Part shown: positions 1 through 11,397 of the stretch, in pieces
How the letters are laid out: each line of letters begins with the position of its first letter
How positions within the stretch are numbered: the first letter of the stretch is position 1
Source: Ptiloglossa arizonensis
Lineage: Eukaryota > Arthropoda > Insecta > Hymenoptera > Colletidae
Length of the DNA stretch: 64,000 nucleotides
Assembly (NCBI RefSeq): GCF_051014685.1
Contig: NC_135050.1
Span: 2,271,001 to 2,335,000, forward strand
Reading direction: 5' to 3'
The notes under the pieces: model-generated
The model's input: only the letters and a program-made list of their open reading frames with translations
What the model was told of the DNA's origin: nothing
Database searches by the model: none
Made by a program: the position numbers and the translations under genes

Positions 1-600
1 CCGGGAAATCGTGGCACTTCCTCGAATACCGTATACTGACACCAAGAGTCCCAAAATCAAACATTTTCTAAAATTTATGCCTGAATTTCAACCTTTGGTA
101 TCAGGAAAATATTATACATAAAATTTCGATTTTTCAAGTATTAATTAAATGTTAAATTGATATATCTCATAGACAATTATTACTTTCCATGTTTTAAAAG
201 TGTAAGAAACATCTCTTTACTTTGAAGTTCGATCAAAATCAATAGCTATAGGCGAATCAATCATTTTTAATGCATAAATACGATGCACATTGTTCGATTA
301 ATACCGGAAACATGCGTAAATATTAGTAACAATCGCGGAAATGAACAAACATTCACCGAAACCGTTCGCCTTTGCAGATTTCGTAATTTCTTGATGTTCA
401 TTTATCATATTTATTAACAATCGTCGTGGAACCGTAGATTAAACAATTATTAACAATGTTCTAGTATAAATAATGGCTTGAAAGTCATCACTTTCTGGAA
501 ATATTTGTTAGATCGAACAAAGACAATCGAAGTAACCGTGCGATAAAATAAATGAATATTTCTCTACATATCGAAAAAATAGTTTGTATATCTGCATATA

Positions 601-820
601 CAGTGCTGGACAAAAGTATTGGCACAGCATCATTGTTCTGATACAAGTGCTTATAACTATGAAACAAATTGATAAAAAGGAGAAATTTTTTAATACATTT
701 ATTTATTTATTATTCTAGATTATTATTTAACAGAAACAGTAATATAAATAAAGTGATATGCGAAATAATAACAAAAACATATTTATTGAGCGTTTTAAGC
801 GTGGACAAAAGTATTGGCAC
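601..820 (+). repeat. Left terminal inverted repeat of Tc1-like element
   Basis: It begins CAGTGCTGGACAAAAG and ends with a second, internal copy of the binding-site-like motif at 801-820. It is the near-perfect reverse complement of 2,030-2,249; the only difference I found is A versus G in the outer motif. Confidence 0.95.
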
Positions 821-850
821 AAATGATTGAAAGTACTTAGAAATTAAAAA

Positions 851-1879
851 TTAATATTTGGTTGGCCCTCCATTCCTCATGATAACTTCCTTCAATCGTT
901 TTGGCATTGAAGTTACCAATTTTTTTGTAAAATCCGGCTCTATATTGTTCCATTCTTGTAAAATAATAGCTTTTAATTGGTTTTTGTTTGTTATATTATA
1001 TTTTCTAATTCTTTTTTCTAATTCATTCCAAACATGTTCGATGGGATTCATGTCTGGACTCTGGGGTGGGGTATTTAACGTGTGTGCGGTATTGTAAACG
1101 ATCCATTGTCGTACAATATAGGCAGTATGTTTTGGATCATGGTCTTGTTGAAAATAAAAATCACGCGGGAGATTTAATTTATTAGCACTTTTAAATAAGT
1201 TTTCCTTTAATATATTTAAATATACATATTTGTCCATAATCTCATCTATGAATACTAATTCGCCAACCCCAGACGCTGCAATGGAACCCCATACCATGAC
1301 TCCACCTCCTCCATGTTTCACAGTGGCTTGTAAATGTTGTGGATCCATTTCCGTATTTGGCTTTCTCCAAACTAATACTCTGCCATCTGATTTAAATATA
1401 TTAAATTTACTTTCATCTGAAAATAATACGTTATTCCAGAATGTGGGATCCTTTTTTATAAATTCTTTTGCAAATTCTTTTCTCATCTTCCGATTCTTCT
1501 TGGATATGTATGGTTTCCTTCTTGCGACACACGCAGAATATCCCGCATCTTTTAACACTCTCAGTATAGTTTTCGAACTTACTTCTTTTTGATTTTCTTC
1601 ATTTAACTTTGCTCTAAGTTGCGATGAGTTTAATTTACAATTTATTTTCACTTCCTTTACAATTTTCCGTTTTTCTCTAACTGTTAACTTTGAGGGACGT
1701 CCACTTCGATTCCTACTTTTGAAATCTGATTGATTCTCAAATCGTTTTACGACACTTCTAATAGTGAATCGACTTCTATTAACACTTTTTGCTATTTCAC
1801 TATAAGATTTTCGCATTTTGTGCAAATTTAATATTATTTTTCTCTCTTCACTTGTAGTTTCTTTCCCTCTTCTTGACAT
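851..1879 (-). CDS. Tc1-like transposase (DD34E), apparently intact
   Basis: A 342-residue protein, the usual length for Tc1 transposases, which cut and paste DNA between TA dinucleotides in the nucleus. The N-terminal ~110 residues hold two helix-turn-helix regions (about 11-50 and 68-110), separated by a GRPSKLT segment at 60-66 that matches the GRPR-like linker of the family. The catalytic DDE domain follows: D155 in LFSDESKF, D246 in FQQDHDPKHTA and E281 in SPDMNPIEHVW. There are 34 residues between the second and third acidic residues, the DD34E signature. No stop or frameshift interrupts it. The ATG at 1,877-1,879 gives a start MSRRGKE typical of the family. It is the only ORF inside the 220-bp repeats. 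Intact gene plus near-identical ends suggest recent, possibly current, competence; that is inference. Confidence 0.93.
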   Translation of the reverse strand: MSRRGKETTSEERKIILNLHKMRKSYSEIAKSVNRSRFTIRSVVKRFENQSDFKSRNRSGRPSKLTVREKRKIVKEVKINCKLNSSQLRAKLNEENQKEVSSKTILRVLKDAGYSACVARRKPYISKKNRKMRKEFAKEFIKKDPTFWNNVLFSDESKFNIFKSDGRVLVWRKPNTEMDPQHLQATVKHGGGGVMVWGSIAASGVGELVFIDEIMDKYVYLNILKENLFKSANKLNLPRDFYFQQDHDPKHTAYIVRQWIVYNTAHTLNTPPQSPDMNPIEHVWNELEKRIRKYNITNKNQLKAIILQEWNNIEPDFTKKLVTSMPKRLKEVIMRNGGPTKY

Positions 1880-2029
1880 TGTTGCTTGTTATATTTCCTA
1901 TGTTGCTAATCGACTGAACTTAAGGATGACTGTTAGAAAAAATGACTATCAGGGAATCCCCTACCTATACCATCAAGTAACAATCGGATTTTTTTCCGAG
2001 AGATACAACTACACTAAATTTTGTATAAT

Positions 2030-2249
2030 GTGCCAATACTTTTGTCCACGCTTAAAACGCTCAATAAATATGTTTTTGTTATTATTTCGCATATCACTTT
2101 ATTTATATTACTGTTTCTGTTAAATAATAATCTAGAATAATAAATAAATAAATGTATTAAAAAATTTCTCCTTTTTATCAATTTGTTTCATAGTTATAAG
2201 CACTTGTATCAGAACAATGATGCTGTGCCAATACTTTCGTCCAGCACTG
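2030..2249 (-). repeat. Right terminal inverted repeat of Tc1-like element
   Basis: Mirror image of 601-820, with the inner motif at 2,030-2,049 and the outer one at 2,223-2,249, ending CCAGCACTG immediately before the duplicated TA. Confidence 0.95.
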
Positions 2250-3416
2250 TATATTCCGAACGCTCAGTGACACACATATGTCACACGGCGATGAAGTGAG
2301 TTGCCATCTACTGGAGAATAGGTAAACTATACTTGAGGTGTGAAAACACCTGGCGGAGAAACGCTCAAGTTTGTTGAGGAATTGTTCTTATTTCCACGAA
2401 TAGATAGCGCCACGAGCATTATTTACCGACATTACAGATAAGTAATTCCATTTGTATGGTATACCCTACCGTCCAATAAAATAAATAAATATTTCTGTAC
2501 AAAGTTTCGTGTGTATCATCTTGCGAATAAATGTAAAGTTAAACAAAATCAGCGTAATGAAATTTCTCTGCATTCTAGCCTTCCTTTATACGTTTAAAAA
2601 AATCTTTGATACCTCGTAATCATGGCTACACATATCGATTATCGACTCACAAGTGTTTATCACGATGATTTTTCTATATAGAAAAGCGATTAAACGAAAT
2701 TCAGCACGTTTGAGTAAAAAATACAACTTCTACGCGTATTGTGCAAATTATAAGTATTAAACAAATGTTAAATGAATGTATCTAATAAACAATTGTTACT
2801 TTCCATGCTTTAAAACTTTAGGAAACACGTTTTACTTTGAATCTCGATCTAAATCGATTTCTATAAGTTACTTCATCATTTATAATGCATAAATAAGATG
2901 CACATTGTTCGATTAATATTGGGAACATGCATAAATGTTAGTAACAATCGCGAAAATCAACAAATATATTCTCCAAGAGACGACAACCTAAATAATTACC
3001 ACGTTACAAATGTTTGGAATTGCGCGTTCCGAATATATTTGCATGCATACAAACAATAATTCCGATATGTAGAGAAATATTGATTTATTTTATCGCACGG
3101 TAGGGAATATCATACAAATGGAATTACTTATCTTTAATGTCGGTAAATTTATGCTCGTGGCGCTATCTATTTGTGGAAATTGGAACAATTCTTCGACAAA
3201 CTTGAGCGTTTCTCCGCCAGGTGTTTTCACACCTTAGTGTGGTTTACCTATTCTCCAGTAGATGGCAACTCACTTCATTGCCGTGTGACATATGTGTGTC
3301 ACTGAGCGTTCGGAATATATATGCAGATATACAAACTATTTTTTCGATATGTAGAGAAATATTCATTTATTTTATCGCACGGTTACTTCGATTGTCTTTG
3401 TTCGACCTAACAAATA

Positions 3417-4692
3417 TTAGGTGGACCGGAAAGTAATGTCGTTTCTGCGCATGTCACTATTTGATTGTCATTTGTCAGCTCATTGTGTACATTAAAGTCG
3501 TAGCAAAGACATTCTGAGGTTATAGTGACTTGTTTAGTTGTAAATAATTAAATTTAAAATTTTTCTTTACAATTTTGGGTGAAATGGCCAGCCAAATACC
3601 AGAAGAGGTACATATCCGGCATTGCATGCTTTTTGAGTTTCGCAAGGGTAGTAACGCAACAGTTGCTACCAAAAACATTTGCGATGTTTATCCAAATGCA
3701 TTAGACGTTCGTAAATGCCAAAGGTGGTTTTCCAAGTTCAAATCCGGTAATTTTGATCTTTCCGACTCGTATCGATCAGGAAGACCAACAACGTTAGACA
3801 ATGACGTGTTAAGTGCGGAAGTGGAAGCAAATCCGTGTCAGACAATCGAGGAATTGTCAAACAGTCTTAACGAACCTTGGTCGACCATCCAAGAACATTT
3901 GCAGCAGATTGGGAAAGTAAGCAGAGCAGGTGTTTGGGTCCCGCATAATCTGTCCGAAGAGAACAAGGCTAACCGATCCACCACATGCAACTTATTGCTT
4001 CAACGGCACAATACAGAAGCGTTTTTTGATCGCTTGATCACCGGAGATGAAAAGTGGGTTCTTTATGATAATCGAAAACGCAAAAGGCAGTGGCTCTCTC
4101 CAAATGAATCGCCACAAAGTACTGCTAAGCCAGGTTTACACCCCAAAAAGGCCCTTTTGTGTGTTTGGTGGAGTATTCGCGGCGTTGTTCATTTTGAAGT
4201 GCTGAAACCTGGACAGACTGTGAATGCAGACCTTTACTGTGAACAATTAGATCGTGTAAATAAATCTTTAATTGAAAAGTGGCCAGCGATTGTCAACAGA
4301 AAAGGCGTTATTCTGCAAGACGATAATGCAAGACCGCACTGCGCAAGACGAATCTTGGCAAAAATTAATGAATTGGGGTGGGAGGTACTGCCTCACCCAC
4401 CATACTCGCCCGATGTTGCACCATCGGATTTCCATTTATTCCGATCGCTTCAACACTTTCTAAGTGGCAAAAGATTTGCAAATTTGGATGATATTCAAAA
4501 TGCCATCTCTGTATATTTTGCTCAAAAACCAATTGATTTTTATCGATCCGGCATTGAAAATTTGCACACTAGATGGCAAAAGGTTGTTGATAATGAGGGT
4601 GATTATATCATTGATTAAAAATAAAAACTCGTTAAAAATTTATGTGTTTGAATTTAATGTAAGGAAACGACATTACTTTCCGGTCCCCCTAA
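3417..4692 (+). mobile_element. mariner element, copy 1 (full length)
   Basis: The element is 1,276 bp with 28-bp terminal inverted repeats starting TTAGGTGGACCGGAAAG at the left and reading TTAGGGGGACCGGAAAG from the right, a single mismatch. TA target duplications lie at 3,415-3,416 and 4,693-4,694. The empty site is seen at 51,929-51,930 in copy 3, whereas copy 2 has the same insertion at 31,868. This insertion was therefore present before copies 1 and 2 separated, or was spread between them by gene conversion. It encodes a complete mariner transposase. Confidence 0.96.
3575..4618 (+). CDS. mariner transposase (DD34D), open reading frame intact
   Basis: A 347-residue protein, standard for mariner transposases. 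The N-terminal helix-turn-helix region is followed by a SGRP linker at 68-71. The family motif WVPHNL (usually WVPHEL) is at 121-126. The catalytic triad is D158 in TGDEKW, D250 in DDNARPH and D285 in YSPDVAPSDFHLF, with 34 residues between the last two (DD34D). No stop or frameshift is present. One oddity: residue 249, usually H in the HDNARPH motif and H in copies 2 and 3 here, is D in this copy, so activity may be altered. The first in-frame ATG is 3,575; a second at residue 4 (MASQIP) could equally be the start. It is the only uninterrupted one of the three mariner genes in the window. Confidence 0.93.
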   Translation: MGEMASQIPEEVHIRHCMLFEFRKGSNATVATKNICDVYPNALDVRKCQRWFSKFKSGNFDLSDSYRSGRPTTLDNDVLSAEVEANPCQTIEELSNSLNEPWSTIQEHLQQIGKVSRAGVWVPHNLSEENKANRSTTCNLLLQRHNTEAFFDRLITGDEKWVLYDNRKRKRQWLSPNESPQSTAKPGLHPKKALLCVWWSIRGVVHFEVLKPGQTVNADLYCEQLDRVNKSLIEKWPAIVNRKGVILQDDNARPHCARRILAKINELGWEVLPHPPYSPDVAPSDFHLFRSLQHFLSGKRFANLDDIQNAISVYFAQKPIDFYRSGIENLHTRWQKVVDNEGDYIID

Positions 4693-6770
4693 TATTTCCA
4701 GAAAGTCATGGCTTTCAAGTCATTATTTATACTAGAACATTGTTAACAATTGTTTAATCTACGGTCCCACGACGATTGTTAATAAATATGATAAATGAAC
4801 ATCAAGAAATTACGAAATCTGCAAAGGCGAACGGTTTCGGTGAATTGTTGTACATTTCCGCGATTGTTAATAACATTTACGCATGTTCCCAATATTAATC
4901 GAAGAATGTGTATCCTATTTCTGCATTACAAATGATTAAGTTGCTTATAGAAATTGATTTTGATCGAAAATGAAAGCAAAATATTAGCATTGATATGTTT
5001 CTCGATTTGCGATCAAAATTAATTTCTATAGACAAATCAATCATTTAAAATGGATAAATAATATGCATTTTGTAACATTAATATTCGCTACTTTTACAGT
5101 GAAAATCATTAATTAGTTTACGAATGTTAATTTTAGAAAAAAATCGAGAAATATATGAATGCCAAACTTTTACTTTAATTTTTCGATAAAATTTAATTTT
5201 TATAGGCAAACCAATCATTTACAATACATAAATAAAATACATACTGTGACATAAATGTTCGAAACGTGCACGATTTCTTGATGTTTATTTATCATAATTA
5301 TTAACAATCGTCGTATTACCGTAGATTAAACGGTCATAAGTTACACATATCGATTATCGACTCACAGGTGTTCATCACGATGATTTTTCTATCTAGAGCA
5401 GCGATTAATTGAATTGTGACGCTTTTAAGTAAAAAATACAACTTCTACGCGTATTGTGTAAATTATAAGAATTAAACAAATGTTAAATTAATGTATCTAA
5501 TAAACAATTGTTACTTTCCATGCTTTGAAACATTAAGAAACACGTTTATACCTCGAATCTCGGTCAAAATTAATTGCTGTAGGCGAATGAATTATATTTA
5601 ATCCATAAATAAGATGCATATTGTAAGATAAATGTTTGGAACATGTATAAATGTTAGTAACAATCGAGGAAATGAACAAACATTCACCGAAACCATGCGT
5701 CCTCGCAGATTTCGCAAAATCTCGAAGTTTATTTATCATATTTATTAACAACCGTCGTAGGACCATACTTTAGTCAATTATTAACAATGTCCTATTATAA
5801 ATAATGGCTTAAAATATCATTTCGTTGAAATATTCTTTGTTCGCGATGGAATTGTTGTTATTGAGATCAAACCGACATTGTCAAGGCTCGAAATGTTTAT
5901 CCATTCACAAACGTCCATCACGATAATTTTTCTATCTAGAAAAGCGATTACTTGAATTTCGACGCTTTTACTTAAAGAATACAGCTTCCACGCGTAATCC
6001 GAAAATCATAAGAACGAAACAAATGTTAAATTAATGTATCTAATAAACAATTGTTACTTTCCATGCTTTGAAACATTAAGAAACAAGTTTATACCTCGAA
6101 TCACGGTCAAAATTAATTGCTATAGGCGAATCAATCATATTTAATGCATAAATAAGATGCACATTGTTCGATCAATATTGGGAACATGCATAAATGTTAG
6201 TAACAATCGCGGAAATGAACAAACATTCACCGAAACCGTTCGTCTTCGCAGACTTCGCAATATCTTGACATTTATTTATCATAATTATTAACAACCGTCG
6301 TTGGACCGTAGATTAAACAATTTTTGACAGTGTTTAGGTATAAAAAGCCATCAATTTCTTGAAATATTTGGTTAGATCGAACAAATACGATCGAAGAAGC
6401 CGTGGGATAAAATAAATGAATATTTCTCTACATATCGGAATTATAGTTTGTATGTATGCAAATATATTCTGACACGCAATTACAAATCCCTGTAACGTGG
6501 TACTTACATGGGTTGCCATCTATTGGAGAAAGGGTTAAATTACACTTAAGTGATGAAAACACCTGGCGGAGAAACGCTCAAGTTTGTCGAGGAATTGTTC
6601 TAATTTCCACAAAAAGATGGCGCCACTGGTACAATTTACCGACATTTGAGATAAGTATTTCCATTTGTATCATATTCCCTACCGTGCGATAAAATAAATA
6701 AATACTTTTGTACAAACTTTTGTATGTTTCATCTTTCGAATAAATGTAAAATTAAACCTTCCACGGTAAA

Positions 6771-7496
6771 TTTTGTTCTTGAATTTATTAATGTTTCTAG
6801 GACGATTTATTTCCGTATACAGAGTGCTATAGTTGGGAAATTTGTGTACATAATAATTATTGAGTATAAAATAATTTTTCTTTTATAAGAGGTTAATATA
6901 TTAAATAAGGAAGAAGAGTTAACCTTTATTATTTTAAATATGAAAATTAAAATTAAAGAAATTATTGTATATAAAATGAAATATGTTAAAAATGTATTTT
7001 TGTCAATTAGTAATAAAATAACTATAATAGATGTTTGTATAACAGATGAATATCCTATAATTATTATGATTGATTTTTTTGTTTAAGCAAATGATAGGGG
7101 CAATAATTACATTAATTAGGCAAATAAAATAAATTTCATTATTAAATTTTAATATGAGTTCTATAATAATTATAGGGATTAATATTATTAAAGTTATTAT
7201 AAAGAATAGATAAATTCAATTTAATGAATAAATTAAAGAAATGAATAGAACATTTAAAGAGTACATCCCAATTTTTAAGATAAGTGAAAAAAAAATAATT
7301 ATTAGAAATAAATAATTAGATTTATTTCCGATTCTGTGTAAATTATTATATATAGTAAATAGTATAAATAAAATTCTTCTGGAGGCTAAAAAGATTAAAA
7401 AATGTATTAAATATGTATTTAGAGTATTAGTGTCTAATTTAACTATAGATCAAATGATTTATAATAGAAATTATAAATATTATAATCATTTAATCG
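6771..7496 (-). pseudogene. ND2: Nuclear mitochondrial fragment: antisense ND2, left border of satellite A
   Basis: Read on the minus strand with the invertebrate mitochondrial code (TGA = Trp, ATA = Met), this AT-rich segment encodes hydrophobic stretches typical of NADH dehydrogenase subunit 2. It matches the ND2 part upstream of COX1 at 60,606-61,010. A frameshift near the A-run at 7,078-7,085 is shared by all copies, so it predates amplification. The fragment ends exactly at the satellite edge (TTTAATCGAAAC, then GGAGAAAC units). It is not translated usefully by the nuclear code. Confidence 0.82.
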
Positions 7497-10400
7497 AAAC
7501 GGAGAAACGGAGAAACGGAGAAACGATGAAACGAAGGAAGAAACGGAGAAACGAAGAAAGAAACGGAGAAATGAAGAAAGAAACGAAGAAACGAAGAAAG
7601 AAACGGAGAAACGAAGAAAAAACCGAGAAACGGAGAAACGAAGAAAGAAACAGAGAAACGAACAAAGAAACGCAGAAACGAAGAATGAAACGGAGAAACG
7701 AAGAAATAAACGGAGAAATGAAGAAAGAAACGGAGAAACAAAGAAAGAAACGGAGAAACGAACAAAGAAACGGAGAAACGGAGAAAGAAATGGAGAAACC
7801 AAGAATGGAACGGAGAAACGAAGAAAGAAACGGAGAAATAAATGGAGAAACGAAGATATAAACGGAGAAACGAAGAAAGAAACGGAAAAACGAAGAAGCA
7901 ATGAAAGAAACGGAAAAACGAAGAAAGAAACGGAGAAACGGAGAAATAAATGGTGAAACGAAAAAATAAACGGAGAAACGATGAAAGAAACGGAGAAACG
8001 AAGAAAGAATCGGAGAAACGAAGAAAGAAACGGAGAAACGAAGAAAGACACGGAGAAACGGAGAAATAAATGGAGAAACGAAGAAAGGAACGGAGAAACG
8101 AAGAACGAAACGGAGAAACGAAGAAAGAAACGGCGATACGAAGAAAGAAACGAAGAAACGATGAAAGAAACGGAGAAACGAAGAAAGAAACGGAGAAACG
8201 AAGAAAGAAACGGTGAAACGGAGAAATAAATATAGAAACGAAGAAACAAACGGAGAAACGAACAAAGAAACGGAGAAACGAAGAAATAAACGGAGTAACG
8301 AAGAAAGAAACGAAGAAACGAAGAAAGAAACGGAGAAATGGAGAAATAAATGGAGAAACGAAGAAATAATCCGAGAAACAGAGAAAGAAACGGAGAAACG
8401 AAGAAAGAAACGGAGTAACGAAGAAAGAAACGAAGAAACGAAGAAAGAAACGGAGAAATAAATGGAGAAACGAAGATATAAGCGGAGAAACGAAGAAAGA
8501 AACGGAGAAACGAAGAAACGATGAAAGAAACGGAGAAGCGAAGAAAGAAACGGAGAAACGAAGAAAGAAACGGAGAAACGAAGAAAGAAACGGAGAAACG
8601 GAGAAATAAATAGAGAAACGAAGAAACAAACGGAGAAACGAACAAAGAAACGGAGAAACGAAGAAAGAAACGGAGAAACGGAGAAATAAATGGAGAAACG
8701 AAGAAAGAAACGGAGAAACGGAGAAATAATTGGAGAAACGAAGAAATAAACGGAGAAACGAACAATGAAACGGAGAAACGAAGAAAGAAACGGAGAAACG
8801 AACAAAGAAACGGAGAAACGAAGAAAGAAACGGAGAAACGAAGAAAGAAACGGAGAAACGGTGAAATAAATAGAGAAACGAAGAAAGAAACGGAGAAACG
8901 AAGAAATAAACCGAGAAACGGAGACAGAAACGGACAAACGAACAAAGAAACGGTGAAACGAAAAAAGAAACGGAGAAACGAACAAAGAAACGGAGAAACG
9001 AACAAAGAATCGGAGAAACGAACAAAGAAACGGAGAAACGAACAAAGAAACGGAGAAACGGAGAAATAAATGGAGAAACGAAGAAATAAACGGAGAAACG
9101 AAGAAAGAGACGGAGAAACGAAGAAAGAATCGGAGAAACGAAGAAAGAAACGGAGAAACGAAGAAAGAAACGGAGAAACGAAGAAAGAAACGGAGAAACG
9201 AAGAAAGAAACGGAGAAACGAAGAAATAAATGGAGAAACGAAGAAAGAAATGGAGAAACGGAGAAATAATTGGAGAAACGAAGAAATAAACGGAGAAACG
9301 AACAAAGAAGCGGAGAAACGAAGAAAGAAACGGAGAAACGAAGAAAGAAACGGAGAAACGAAGAAAGAAACGGAGATACGAAGAAAGAAACGGAGAAACG
9401 AACAAAGGAACGGAGAAACGAAGAAAGAAACGGAGAAACGGAGAAATAAATGGAGAAACGAAGAAATAAACGGAGAAACGAAGAAAGAAACGGAGAAACG
9501 AAGAAAGAAACGGAGGAACGAAGAAAGAAACGGAGAAACGAAGAAAGAAACGGAGAAACGAAGAAAGAAACGGAGAAACGAAGAAAGAAACGGAGATACG
9601 AAGAAAGAAACGGAGAAACGAACAAAGGAACGGAGAAACGAAGAAAGAAACGGAGAAACGGAGAAATAAATGGAGAAACGAAGAAATAAACGGAGAAACG
9701 AAGAAAGAAACGGAGAAACGAAGAAAGAAACGGAGGAACGAAGAAAGAAACGGAGAAACGAAGAAAGAAACGGAGAAACGGAGAAATAAATGGAGAAACG
9801 AAGAAATAAACGGAGAAACGAAGAAAGAAACGTAGTAACGAAGAAAGAAACGAAGAAACGAAGAAAGAAACGGAGAAATGGAGAAATAGATGGAGAAACG
9901 AAGAAATAATCCGAGAAACAGAGAAAGAAACGGAGAAACGAAGAAAGAAACGGAGAAACACAGAAAGAAACGGAGAAACGAACAAAGAAACGGAGAAACG
10001 AAGAAAGAAACGGAGAAACGTTTCTCCGTTTCTCCGTTTCTCCGTTTCTCGGTTTCTCCGTTTCTCGGTTTCTCCGTTTCTCCGTTTCTCGGTTTCTGCG
10101 ATTCTCGGTTTCTCCGTTTCTCCGTTTCTCCGTTTCTCCGTTTCTCGGTTTCTCCGTTTCTCCGTTTCTCGGTTTCTCCGTTTCTCCGTTTCTCGGTTTC
10201 TCCGTTTCTCGGTTTCTCCGTTTCTCCACTTCTCGGTTTCTCCGTTTCACGGTTTCTCCGTTTCTCCGTTTGTCGGTTTCTCAGTTTCTTCGTTTCTCCG
10301 TTTCTCCGTTTCTCCGTTTCTCCGTTTCTCGGTTTCGCCGTTTCTCCGTTTCTCGGTTTCTCCGTTTCTCCGTTTCTCGGTTTCTCCGTTTCTCGGTTTC

Positions 10401-11174
10401 TCCGTTTCTCCGTTTCTCGGTTTCTGCGATTCTCGGTTTCTCCGTTTCTCCGTTTCTCCGTTTCTCGGTTTCTCCGTTTCTCCGTTTCTCGGTTTCTCCG
10501 TTTCTCCGTTTCTCGGTTTCTCCGTTTCTCGGTTTCTCCGTTTCTCCACTTCTCGGTTTCTCCGTTTCATGGTTTCTCCGTTTCTCCGTTTGTCGGTTTC
10601 TCAGTTTCTTCGTTTCTCCGTTTCTCCGTTTCTCCGTTTCTCCGTTTCTCGGTTTCGCCGTTTCTCCGTTTCTCGGTTTCTCCGTTTCTCCGTTTCTCCG
10701 TTTCTCGGTTTCTCCGTTTCTCCGTTTCTCCGTTTCTCGGTTTCTCCGTTTCTCGGTTTCTCCGTTTCTCCACTTCTCGGTTTCTCCGTTTCACGGTTTC
10801 TCCGTTTCTCCGTTTGTCGGTTTCTCAGTTTCTTCGTTTCTCCGTTTCTCCGTTTCTCCGTTTCTCCGTTTCTCGGTTTCGCCGTTTCTCCGTTTCTCGG
10901 TTTCTCAGTTTCTTCGTTTCTCCGTTTCTCCGTTTCTCCGTTTCTCCGTTTCTCGGTTTCGCCGTTTCTCCGTTTCTCGGTTTCTCCGTTTCTCCGTTTC
11001 TCGGTTTCTCCGTTTCTCGGTTTCTCCGTTTCTCCGTTTCTCGGTTTCTGCGATTCTCGGTTTCTCCGTTTCTCCGTTTCTCCGTTTCTCCGTTTCTCCG
11101 TTTCTCGGTTTCTCCGTTTCTCCGTTTCTCGGTTTCTCCGTTTCTCCGTTTCTCGGTTTCTCCGTCTTCTTCGT
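7497..11174. repeat. Satellite block A
   Basis: It starts as GGAGAAAC units, continues as the GA-rich 20-mer CGAAGAAAGAAACGGAGAAA to 10,020, then flips strand to TTTCTCCG / TTTCTCGG 8-mers until 11,174. Common variants of the 20-mer replace AAGAAAGAAACGG by GAGAAATAAATGG or AACAAAGAAACGG. The long phase runs, exactly 20 bp for many lines, are broken by 8- or 12-bp slips. The 8-mer half shows higher-order copies: the TTTGTCGGTTTCTCAG variant recurs at 10,268, 10,588 and 10,812, at distances that are multiples of 8. Confidence 0.97.
10021..11174. repeat. 8-mer domain of block A
   Basis: Pure TTTCTCCG/TTTCTCGG octamers with diagnostic variants (TTTCTGCGATTCTCGG near 10,091, 10,431 and 11,046; TTTCTCCACTTCTCGG near 10,218, 10,541 and 10,763). 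These indicate ~224-320-bp higher-order repeats. It abuts the 20-mer array at the AACGTT switch at 10,018-10,023. Confidence 0.9.
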
Positions 11175-11397
11175 TTCGATTAAATGATTATAATAGTTAT
11201 AATTTCTATTATAAATCATTTGAACTTTAGTTAAATTATACACTAATACTCTAAATACATATTTAATGTATTTTTTAATCTCTTTAGCCTCCAGAAAAAT
11301 TTTATTTATACTATTTACTGTATATAATAATTCACACAGTATCGGAAATAAATCTAATTATTTATTTCTAATAATTATATTTTATTCACTTACTTTA
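11175..11397 (+). pseudogene. ND2: ND2 fragment, sense, right border of satellite A
   Basis: Starting at TTTCGATTAAATGATTATAA, this is the inverted counterpart of the left border at 7,275-7,496 and carries the same N-terminal part of ND2. It differs from the left version by several substitutions shared with 27,452 and 45,375 (for example TTTGAACTTTAG), so right borders form their own subfamily. It stops near 11,397, where flank DNA resumes. Confidence 0.8.

Larger units (their letters stand above)
601..2249 (-). mobile_element. Full-length Tc1-like transposon with IR/DR ends
   Basis: The element is 1,649 bp and is flanked by TA at 599-600 and 2,250-2,251. Its boundaries are proven by the empty sites in the sister copies near 30,703 and 49,490, where the sequence runs straight through with a single TA. 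The terminal inverted repeats are about 220 bp (601-820 and 2,030-2,249), and I see one mismatch between them. Each repeat carries an outer and an inner copy of a GGACAAAAGTATTGGCAC-like motif (601-627 and 801-820, and their mirror images). This is the IR/DR architecture known from Sleeping Beauty-type Tc1 elements, where transposase binds both direct repeats. The element is absent from the other two copies of the flank, so it inserted after the segment duplicated. It encodes one uninterrupted transposase on the minus strand. Confidence 0.95.
215..2505 (+). repeat. Left arm of the ~640-bp foldback (interrupted by Tc1-like element)
   Basis: The sequence at 215-600 joined to 2,250-2,505 is an imperfect reverse complement of 3,065-3,416 joined to 4,693-4,975. 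Shared landmarks include the CACCTGGCGGAGAAACGCTC motif here and its complement near 3,205-3,225, and the CATATGTCACAC / GTGTGACATATG pair. Without the insertions the arms are about 640 bp each and the loop about 560 bp. The same arm occurs at ~30,318 and ~49,104. Confidence 0.75.
3065..4975 (-). repeat. Right arm of the foldback (interrupted by mariner)
   Basis: Imperfect reverse complement of the left arm 215-2,505. The uninterrupted form is visible in copy 3 at about 51,580-52,210, where the mariner is absent. Arm identity is lower toward the outer ends, where small indels accumulate. Confidence 0.75.
1..6770. repeat. Left flank of the segmental amplicon, copy 1
   Basis: AT-rich noncoding DNA that repeats almost unchanged at 30,104 and 48,890; base 1 corresponds to 30,104 and 48,890. 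Once the Tc1-like insertion is removed, the stretch up to the satellite edge is within a few bases of the length of copy 2. It consists of degenerate modules recognisable by recurring phrases such as ATGAACAAACATTCACCG, in both orientations. It carries a foldback (about 215-2,505 against 3,065-4,975), a Tc1-like element (601-2,249) and a mariner (3,417-4,692). From 5,455 to 6,430 two tandem ~543-bp modules occur. Apart from the two transposases I see no gene; the small ORFs here repeat with the DNA and lack any recognisable domain. Confidence 0.9.

Noticed and set aside
3417..3422. TTAGG as telomeric repeat
   Set aside because: Single occurrence forming the mariner terminal repeat; no TTAGG tandem array is seen.
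5533..5766. Small ORFs in the AT-rich flanks (also at 6,334, 12,027, 33,984, 34,785, 46,226, 52,769 and 53,570)
   Set aside because: They recur with the repeat modules, lack domains and have lengths expected by chance.
7497..10020. CRISPR-like regular array
   Set aside because: The units are contiguous and there are no unique spacers; eukaryotic satellite explains it.
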